Both the position numbers and the translations under genes were made by a program. Below the pieces are notes generated by a model. That model was not told the origin of the DNA and did no database searches. It saw only the letters and a list, made by a program, of their open reading frames with translations. Source: Treponema sp. (GTDB taxonomy: Bacteria > Spirochaetota > Spirochaetia > Treponematales > Treponemataceae). Taken from it: a DNA stretch of 7,337 bases. The stretch lies in contig JAAZCS010000049.1 of the NCBI GenBank assembly GCA_012513125.1, positions 1 through 7,337 of the forward strand. The letters are read 5' to 3'. This document shows positions 1-5,352 of this stretch, piece by piece; position 1 is the stretch's first letter; every line of letters begins with the position of its first letter.

Positions 1-258
1 GCAAAAGATTATCTAAAAATTGATGTAATTGAAAGACAGATTAAAAAGGAAGAGATTTCTGATTTTGTTGAATGTGGACTTTGTGGAACAGCCGCTGTAA
101 TTTCTCCTATTGGAAAAATTAACGACCATGGAAAAGAAATTATTTACAATAATGGAAAAGATGAAATGGGTCCTGTATTGCAAAAGATTTATGATACACT
201 TACAGGCATTCAGATGGGACGTCTAACCGCTCCTGAAGGTTGGATTTACACAATATAA
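1..258 (+). CDS. ilvE: Branched-chain amino-acid aminotransferase, C-terminal part (5' end outside window)
   Basis: Frame 1 is open from the first base to a TAA at 256-258 and encodes the last 85 residues of a protein whose start lies outside the window. The segment ECGLCGTAAVISPIG (bases 70-114) matches the C-terminal GTAA-(V/I)-x-P-(V/I)-G signature of fold-type IV branched-chain aminotransferases. It is followed by the usual tail, with a G-P-V-L-Q-K-I-Y-D-x-L-T-G-I-Q-x-G helix and a closing W-I-Y-T-I. Enzymes of this family are cytoplasmic PLP proteins that exchange amino groups between glutamate and the 2-keto acids of Val, Leu and Ile. The PLP lysine lies upstream and is not visible. The gene ends just before a hairpin at 290-318 and converges with the next gene. 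A D-amino-acid or aminodeoxychorismate branch of the same fold is possible but fits the tail less well. Confidence 0.85.
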   Translation, partial: AKDYLKIDVIERQIKKEEISDFVECGLCGTAAVISPIGKINDHGKEIIYNNGKDEMGPVLQKIYDTLTGIQMGRLTAPEGWIYTI

Positions 259-289
259 ACTCAGTCTAAAATCTTATTACCTAAAACAA

Positions 290-318
290 AAAAGCCCTTT
301 AATCATTAAAGGGCTTTT
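290..318. terminator. Bidirectional rho-independent terminator
   Basis: AAAAGCCCTTTAAT at 290-303 and ATTAAAGGGCTTTT at 305-318 are perfect reverse complements around a single C, in practice a GC-cored stem with a small AT loop. On the plus strand the stem runs into TTTTATTTAT. On the minus strand it runs into TTTTTTGTTTT. It therefore sits between two converging genes: 32 bases after the aminotransferase stop, and only 2 bases past the stop of the minus-strand SPOR gene. It can end transcription in both directions. Confidence 0.9.
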
Positions 319-320
319 AT

Positions 321-1967
321 TTATCTAATTTTTCTTATAAAGCAATCTTTGTAACCATAAGATTTAAATCTTTCTGTTACGGCACCATATTCATCAATAT
401 TCATAGGTCCAATAATAATTTGCTTTGTATTACCAGTTTTTGAAGGTACAAGAACAATAGGATAATTATTTCCATATTTGTTTATAATGTCCATTACGCT
501 TTCATCTTTTGTAACTGACGCAATCTGAAGATAATAACTTCCTTTTTGTAAATCATTTAATGAAGGAACAACGTATTTTTCATAAGAAGGTGTCATTTCA
601 ATTTTTACATTTACATCGATACAAGTTTTTTCTTCATCTGCTGATGATTCTGTTTTTGCGTTATCTTCAATGGCTACAGTTTCTTCAATAGAAATTGCCT
701 CTTCTGGAGGATTCTGATCCACTGGAACTAAAACAATAGCTTGATATTCTTCATTTTCTTCAACAGACTCAACTTCATCACTATCATCCGTTGATGTAAA
801 ATCTTCAGAAGTCATATCTTCATCTAAAATATCTGTTTTTTCTTCAACAGATTCTTCTGGTTTTATTTCTGCCAATTCATCTGATTCAACAGACTCTTCA
901 GCTATTGCTTCTTCTGGAACTACAGTTTCTTCTGCAATTATTTCTTCAGAATCGTCGGCCAAATTGGTATCGGCAACAGTTTCTTCATCAACTGGCTTTT
1001 CTTTTATGAACTCGTCAGCTTCAACAGATTCTTCCGTTTTATTTTCATCAGGAACAACTGTTTCTTCTATAACACTTTCTAAAGGCTTATCACTTGTTGT
1101 TTGAGGAAGATCTTCTAAATCTGTTTCAACAAATTCTTCGCCAATTATATCTTCAGAAATAGAATCTGGTGTTACTTCTTTCAATTCTGCTTTTTCTTCA
1201 TCTTGAATATCAGTAAGACCGTTTACATCTGATTCAACAACTTCTTCTGTTATATCATTTTCAGGAATTGTTTCTTTTGTAACTTCTTTTGGCTCAATTT
1301 TTGTTTCATCTGCAGAATCTGAAAGAGGTTCTATATTTGAATCAACTACTTCCTCTGTTACAACTGCATCGCTAATCGCTTCTTCAGCTACAGCAGTTTC
1401 TTCTGTTGGAGTTTCGGCAACGACTGCTTGAGTGGCTGCTTCTGTTTCGGCAACTGCTACAGGAGTTTCGGTTGCTTGTTCAACAGGATTTGTAGAAACT
1501 GTTTCAGCTTCATTTTTTGTAGTATCTGCCACAACTTCTGAAGAAGGTGCACTTTCTTCTATAGGTGTTTCATTTACCCCGATATCAGATTCTTTTGCAA
1601 TTACTGCAGAACCAAAAACACGCTCATCTTGTCCAGATCTTTTTGTGATTTTTACAATATTATTTGCATCTCTATTTATTCCAATCGCCGTGGCAGCTTC
1701 AGGTGAAAGCATAATTGCTACCCCTTCTGATGCATCTAGAGCGCCAATTACAAGAATGTCTATCGTTTTATCACCGGCAATATTTGTAACACTAATTGTG
1801 TCTCCAGGAAGATATCCTACTGTTTTTGCAAATAATCCTTGAGGAAAAACGCCATCATCAACAACAACAGCTCTTCCATCTAGTGAAGGACTGAATGAAG
1901 AGAATCCAAGATAAATACAAAGCAATACTAATATATTTAGAAATTTACTAATTTTTTTGTTTTTCAT
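321..1967 (-). CDS. Exported SPOR-domain protein with RlpA-like barrel and acidic repeat linker
   Basis: The product has 548 residues. Residues 1-26 are a Sec signal peptide (basic start, hydrophobic core LNILVLLCIYLGF, then SSFS). The Cys lies inside the core and is not a lipobox. Residues about 31-110 resemble the RlpA double-psi beta barrel: LFAKTVGYLPGDTISVTN aligns by eye with the RlpA segment ending P-F-G-T-x-V-x-V-T-N, and LSPEAATAIGI with its D-L-S-x-A-A-x-x-L-G-I. The catalytic His and Asp of RlpA appear replaced. Residues about 125-445 are a Glu/Val/Thr-rich linker with ~36-residue repeats. Residues 476-548 form a SPOR domain (GSYYLQIAS at 476-484, IIIGPM, GYKDCFIRKI), which in characterised cases binds denuded septal peptidoglycan. 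The start at 1967 has a purine-rich site, AGGGTGG (1980-1974), 6 bases upstream. It follows the upstream gene by 18 bases and so is probably co-transcribed. Likely role: a non-catalytic periplasmic wall-binding protein. Confidence 0.85.
   Translation of the reverse strand: MKNKKISKFLNILVLLCIYLGFSSFSPSLDGRAVVVDDGVFPQGLFAKTVGYLPGDTISVTNIAGDKTIDILVIGALDASEGVAIMLSPEAATAIGINRDANNIVKITKRSGQDERVFGSAVIAKESDIGVNETPIEESAPSSEVVADTTKNEAETVSTNPVEQATETPVAVAETEAATQAVVAETPTEETAVAEEAISDAVVTEEVVDSNIEPLSDSADETKIEPKEVTKETIPENDITEEVVESDVNGLTDIQDEEKAELKEVTPDSISEDIIGEEFVETDLEDLPQTTSDKPLESVIEETVVPDENKTEESVEADEFIKEKPVDEETVADTNLADDSEEIIAEETVVPEEAIAEESVESDELAEIKPEESVEEKTDILDEDMTSEDFTSTDDSDEVESVEENEEYQAIVLVPVDQNPPEEAISIEETVAIEDNAKTESSADEEKTCIDVNVKIEMTPSYEKYVVPSLNDLQKGSYYLQIASVTKDESVMDIINKYGNNYPIVLVPSKTGNTKQIIIGPMNIDEYGAVTERFKSYGYKDCFIRKIR
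1035..1358 (-). repeat. Degenerate ~36-codon tandem repeats in the acidic linker of the SPOR protein
   Basis: Within the linker, three back-to-back units start at residues 204 (TEEVVDSNIEPLSD), 240 (TEEVVESDVNGLTD) and 276 (GEEFVETDLEDLP), with spacings of 36, 36 and 35 residues (about 108 bases). A more diverged fourth unit (TEESVEADEF, residue 311) and fifth (AEESVESDEL, residue 356) extend the series to about base 800. EETVVP(D/E)E also occurs twice, just before units 4 and 5. The copies are recognisable at protein level but diverged at DNA level, suggesting old duplications. Confidence 0.75.
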
Positions 1968-1985
1968 AACGTTCCACCCTTATGC

Positions 1986-2486
1986 TTATATCACTTTGTT
2001 TATTTCTGAAACAAGAAGCGATGCCATTGATTTAATATCTTCTATTTTAAAAGAATCTTTATTATTATTTTTTATAAAACTTTTTTGTATTTCTTTTCCA
2101 CTTTTTACCGAAGTCAGCGTCCAGTCTAGTTTGATTATTGCATTTTCTAATTTCAGACTGTCTTTTACTTCTATATCTGAATAGCTCAAAACTACCTGAA
2201 TAAAATAATCAGAAGAACCATCAAATGCCTCTGAAAAACCAGTACTCCAAAGCTTTTTGTCTTGACTATCACCCGAAGATACTGCAGCTGGCGAATTTGT
2301 CACAATATATCCTTGTTCAAAAAAATATGTTAATAATTCATCCTCTACCGCATAAGAATTTTCATGCACTTTTTCATTGCTTATGTCATGTTGAATTATT
2401 TGGAATGAAATCTGTTTAGCAAAACTAAACGAACTCACTACAAAACATAAAAAAATAAAAAATATACCTTTTTTTATAAACATCAT
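1986..2486 (-). CDS. Small secreted protein of unknown function
   Basis: I do not recognise a named family. The product has 166 residues from the first ATG (165 from the second). Residues 1-23 are a signal peptide (MMFIKKG, then a hydrophobic run, then SSFSFA) with predicted signal peptidase I cleavage before KQ; no lipobox is present. The mature part of about 143 residues is mixed alpha/beta: a helix followed by YFFEQGYIVTN, then SSDYFIQVVLSYS, then a strand IIKLDWTLTSVKSGKEIQKS, and a C-terminal helix. This order (gain-of-strand G-Y/F-x-V, then D-Y-x-(I/L)-x-(V/G), then L-x-(L/W)-T-L-x-(S/D)-V/T-x-(S/T)-G) recalls LpoB/CsgG-type periplasmic domains, but the likeness is by eye only. It is the first gene of a two-gene operon with the SPOR wall protein, so a role at the cell wall or outer membrane is plausible. 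Two adjacent ATGs exist (2486 and 2483). GGTGG at 2494-2490 lies only 3 bases from the first and 6 from the second, favouring 2483. Confidence 0.7.
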   Translation of the reverse strand: MMFIKKGIFFIFLCFVVSSFSFAKQISFQIIQHDISNEKVHENSYAVEDELLTYFFEQGYIVTNSPAAVSSGDSQDKKLWSTGFSEAFDGSSDYFIQVVLSYSDIEVKDSLKLENAIIKLDWTLTSVKSGKEIQKSFIKNNNKDSFKIEDIKSMASLLVSEINKVI

Positions 2487-2494
2487 TTACCACC

Positions 2495-2508
2495 AATCAA
2501 TATTGATT
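2495..2508. promoter_or_regulatory. Perfect 14-bp palindrome, candidate operator
   Basis: AATCAATATTGATT equals its own reverse complement. It lies directly upstream of the ribosome-binding site of the small secreted protein (2494-2490) and overlaps by three bases a minus-strand GATAAT box (2511-2506). The expected transcription start would fall inside it. This is where a dimeric repressor would act. In AT-rich DNA a chance palindrome of this length is uncommon but possible. No matching regulator is present in the window. Confidence 0.35.
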
Positions 2509-2511
2509 ATC
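2506..2511 (-). promoter_or_regulatory. Possible -10 box of the secreted-protein/SPOR operon
   Basis: On the minus strand GATAAT matches the bacterial -10 consensus at 5 of 6 positions and lies 19 bases upstream of the first ATG. No convincing -35 hexamer is found 16-18 bases upstream, so the call is weak. The implied leader is very short, about 13 bases. Confidence 0.3.
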
Positions 2512-2554
2512 CCTTTTCAATCATTTACATCATCGGAAAATCATTACATTAGGT

Positions 2555-2583
2555 TTAGAAGATTTTTTAATTCATTGTAAAAT
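2555..2583 (+). promoter_or_regulatory. Possible sigma-70-type promoter of the sugar operon
   Basis: TAAAAT at 2578-2583 matches the -10 consensus at 5 of 6 positions. TTAGAA at 2555-2560, 17 bases upstream, matches the -35 consensus at only 3 of 6. The implied start near base 2590 would leave a leader of about 45 bases before the ATG at 2635. AT-rich DNA throws up many such boxes, so this is a candidate only, but some promoter must lie in this divergent gap. Confidence 0.3.
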
Positions 2584-2634
2584 AACAGTTTCTATGCTAG
2601 TGTATTACTAGATTTTAACTTTAAAAGAGTTTTT

Positions 2635-4137
2635 ATGAAGAAGATGGTTTACATAATTGGAGCTGGATTTGCAGGTCAAACGATTGCTGACGATATCAAA
2701 AGAAAAAAAATCTTTGGTACTGTCGCTGCGTTTTTGGATGATGACAAGAATTTAATCGGCACTGAAATCGAAGGTGTTCCTGTTTTAGGACCAATCAATC
2801 AGATTGCAAAAATGCTAAGAAATTCTGATACTGATGAAGCAATAATTTCAATACCATCAGCATCAACTGAACGAATTAGAGAAATTTACGAAATTCTAAA
2901 AAATAGCAATTTCATGCACATAAAAATTCTTCCAAGTATTAGCCAAGTTGTAAACGGAACTGCACACTTTGTTCAAACAAGAGAAATTGATCCACTTGAC
3001 ATTTTAGGACGAACACCAATTACAATTTCACTCAAACAAAGTTTATCATATCTACGTGGCAAAAGAGTTCTTATTACTGGTGCTGGTGGCTCAATTGGTT
3101 CTGAACTTGCTCGTCAGCTTTTATCAGGTGGCGCAGAAAGATTATATTTATTTGGACACGGTGAAAACTCAATTTGCCAAATTTTCAGAGAATTAAAAGT
3201 TCTTCAGGCAGAAGGTGTTGGTGAAAAAGCAACAATTGTACCAATAATTGGTGATATGAAAGATGAAACATATGTTGACTACATTATCGGAAAAACAAAA
3301 TGTGATGTCATTTTTCATTGTGCCGCATACAAGCATGTGCCAATGATGGAAGAAAATCAGGTAGCCGCTGTTGAAAACAATATATTTGGAACAAAAAACA
3401 TTCTTGATGCCGTATTAAAGTATAATGTCCAAAGATTCGTCTTAATTTCAACAGATAAAGCTGTTACACCAGTAAGTGTTTATGGTTATTCAAAAATGAT
3501 TTGTGAAAAACTTGTTCTAGAAGCTTCACAAAAAGCATCTAAAGAGCAAGCGATTATGTTTGTCAGATTTGGAAATGTCTTAGGATCAAGGGGTTCAATC
3601 TTACCTATTTTTTCTACTCAGATAAAAAATGGCGGGCCTATCACAGTTACAGACGAAAATATGGAAAGATTTTTCATGACAATTCCTGAAGCTTGTTCTC
3701 TTGTTCTTCAATCTGGTGGAGTTGGTGATAATGGAGCTTCATATTTGTTGGATATGGGTGAACCAATAAAAATAATCGATTTAGCAAAGCATATAATTAA
3801 GTTTAGTGGTCTTGAACCATATAAAGATATTGATATAAAAATTATCGGTTCTAGAAAAGGTGAAAGATTAATTGAACCACTTTGGTTAAAAGATGAAAAT
3901 CCAAAACCAACAGATTATTCAAAACTACTTCAACTAGAAAACAAACCTTACAAAACTGAAAGAATTAATTCTTTATTGCAAAAAATGAAACCAATTTGCT
4001 TTTTTGACAAAAAACAACAAGAATTATATAGAAATAAGGAAGAACTTATTGATATTATTTGTTCAGATTGTGAAAGTCTAAAAGATTTTTATAATGAAAT
4101 AAAAAATAGCAATATAAAACATACAGATATTTTATAA
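2635..4137 (+). CDS. capD: Soluble CapD/FlaA1-type nucleotide-sugar 4,6-dehydratase
   Basis: The product has 500 residues and two Rossmann domains. The first (about 1-130) opens YIIGAGFAG, with GxGxxG at 9-14, as in the NAD/CoA-binding-like domain of the WbpM/CapD family. The second (about 140-430) is the extended-SDR catalytic domain: TGAGGSIG at 148-155, CAAYKHVPMME, STDKAVTP at 272-279, Tyr283-x3-Lys287, and FVRFGNVLGSRGSI. Relatives remove water from UDP-GlcNAc or a similar sugar to give the 4-keto-6-deoxy form. Full-length WbpM/CapD/PglF proteins carry about four N-terminal membrane spans. This protein has none, and an in-frame stop at 2578-2580 with no start codon before 2635 rules out a longer form. 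It has Tyr, as in FlaA1, where WbpM has Met. AAGAG at 2625-2629 lies 5 bases before the ATG. The next gene follows after 18 bases. Exact substrate and stereochemistry cannot be read from the sequence. Confidence 0.88.
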   Translation: MKKMVYIIGAGFAGQTIADDIKRKKIFGTVAAFLDDDKNLIGTEIEGVPVLGPINQIAKMLRNSDTDEAIISIPSASTERIREIYEILKNSNFMHIKILPSISQVVNGTAHFVQTREIDPLDILGRTPITISLKQSLSYLRGKRVLITGAGGSIGSELARQLLSGGAERLYLFGHGENSICQIFRELKVLQAEGVGEKATIVPIIGDMKDETYVDYIIGKTKCDVIFHCAAYKHVPMMEENQVAAVENNIFGTKNILDAVLKYNVQRFVLISTDKAVTPVSVYGYSKMICEKLVLEASQKASKEQAIMFVRFGNVLGSRGSILPIFSTQIKNGGPITVTDENMERFFMTIPEACSLVLQSGGVGDNGASYLLDMGEPIKIIDLAKHIIKFSGLEPYKDIDIKIIGSRKGERLIEPLWLKDENPKPTDYSKLLQLENKPYKTERINSLLQKMKPICFFDKKQQELYRNKEELIDIICSDCESLKDFYNEIKNSNIKHTDIL

Positions 4138-4155
4138 ATAAAGTAAGGTTCAATA

Positions 4156-5352
4156 ATGAATGAAATAAAAGTTCCGTTCCATAGAGCGGCAATAACAGAA
4201 GATGAAGAAAATGCAGTTCTAGATGTATTAAAATCAGGATGGCTTACTACTGGTAAATATGCTCTGGAATTTGAACAAAAATTCAGTGAAATAGTTTCTA
4301 CTGATAAAAAAGTGATAAGTCTTGCGGTTAATAGTAATACTAGTGGCATGATTTTAGCAATGGAAGCTTGCGGTGTAAAAAAAGGAACTTGTGTAATTAC
4401 AACACCATATACTTTTGTTTCAACAGCTGCATGTGCAAGGCATTTAAATGCTGATGTTCTTTTTGCAGACATTGAAAAAGATTCATACAACATTGACCCT
4501 GACAAAATTGAAGAAATATTAAAAAAAGATGTTGAACACAAAGTCAAAGCTATAGTTCCTGTTCATATTGCCGGCAATATTTGCAAAATGGATAAAATAA
4601 TCGAATTAGCAAAAAAATATAGTACTATAGACAATCATATTTACGTTATCGAAGATGCAGCACATGCCTTTCCATGTCCTACAAAATTAGGTTATGCAGG
4701 AACTATTGGAGATTTTGGAGTCTTTTCTTTTTATGTTACAAAAACTATCACCACTGCAGAAGGCGGAATGGTTTGTACAAAAGATGAAGCACTTGCAAAA
4801 CGAATGACAATAATGAGATTGCACGGAATGGACAGAACTACTTGGGATAGATACACATCACCAAAAGCTTCATGGGAATACGATATTGTCGCCCCCGGAT
4901 ACAAATTTAACATTCCAGATGTTCTTGCGGCAATTGGAGTTTGCCAAGTAAAAAGAGCATTTTTATTTGATGAACAAAGAAAAAATGTTGTAAAAAAATA
5001 CAATGAAGCTTTTTCAAAAACAGATTTTATTCAATTACCACCTGATTCTGAAGGAAACTCTTGGCATTTGTATTTAATGAGAATTATTCCAGAAAAATTA
5101 AAAATTAACAGAGACGAGTTTGCTAAAATTTTGCAATCAAAAGGACTGGGAATTTCAGTACACTTTATACCGATTTTTCATTTTTCTTATTGGAAAGAAT
5201 TGTATAAATCATTTACAAAAGAAAATTATCCAAATTGCGAGACTCAATACTCAAGAACAATTTCTATTCCTCTCTTTCCTGACATGACACAAGAAATGAT
5301 TGATATTGTAATTGATACAATAATTAAAACAGGATTAGAAAATCATGCCTAA
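4156..5352 (+). CDS. DegT/DnrJ/EryC1-family nucleotide-sugar aminotransferase
   Basis: The product has 398 residues, normal for this fold-type I PLP family. Visible landmarks are the start VPFHRAAI, the GWLTTGKYALEFEQKF segment, NSNTSGM at 59-65 (phosphate-binding loop), the TPYTFVSTA segment, EDAAHA at 166-171 (Asp167 pairing with the PLP ring nitrogen), SFYVTK with the Schiff-base Lys196, TTAEGGMV, and GYKFNIPDVLAA at 248-259. Such enzymes move an amino group from glutamate onto a keto sugar nucleotide. After the 4,6-dehydratase encoded 18 bases upstream, the expected product is a 4-amino-4,6-dideoxy sugar, as for PglE or WbpE-like enzymes. AAGG at 4145-4148 lies 7 bases before the ATG. The stop codon lies inside the start of the next gene. 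No acetyltransferase or glycosyltransferase is visible in the window, so the final sugar is unknown. Capsule, lipid-linked or flagellin glycans are all possible. Confidence 0.92.
   Translation: MNEIKVPFHRAAITEDEENAVLDVLKSGWLTTGKYALEFEQKFSEIVSTDKKVISLAVNSNTSGMILAMEACGVKKGTCVITTPYTFVSTAACARHLNADVLFADIEKDSYNIDPDKIEEILKKDVEHKVKAIVPVHIAGNICKMDKIIELAKKYSTIDNHIYVIEDAAHAFPCPTKLGYAGTIGDFGVFSFYVTKTITTAEGGMVCTKDEALAKRMTIMRLHGMDRTTWDRYTSPKASWEYDIVAPGYKFNIPDVLAAIGVCQVKRAFLFDEQRKNVVKKYNEAFSKTDFIQLPPDSEGNSWHLYLMRIIPEKLKINRDEFAKILQSKGLGISVHFIPIFHFSYWKELYKSFTKENYPNCETQYSRTISIPLFPDMTQEMIDIVIDTIIKTGLENHA

Noticed and set aside
1035..1358. Regular repeats as a possible CRISPR array
   Set aside because: The units are about 108 bases, diverged at DNA level, in frame and coding, with no repeat-spacer pattern.
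1432..1842. Open plus-strand frame of 136 codons inside the SPOR gene
   Set aside because: It lies antisense to the well-supported minus-strand gene. Its Ser/Val/Ala-rich product is what the reverse of acidic Glu/Thr codons gives, and there is no family match.
321..1967. Lipoprotein signal on the SPOR protein
   Set aside because: The only Cys near the N-terminus (17) lies inside the hydrophobic core and is followed by more core residues, so it is not a lipobox.
1957..2419. Two small plus-strand frames (1957-2184 and 2225-2419) opposite the secreted protein
   Set aside because: Both are antisense to a gene with a signal peptide and good ribosome-binding site, and their products show no recognisable features.
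4138..4155. Terminator or promoter between the dehydratase and aminotransferase genes
   Set aside because: The 18-base gap holds only a ribosome-binding site and no hairpin, which supports co-transcription.
4089..5003. Minus-strand frames (4089-4547 and 4731-5003) opposite the aminotransferase
   Set aside because: They lie entirely or almost entirely within a clear DegT-family gene with intact active-site motifs on the other strand.
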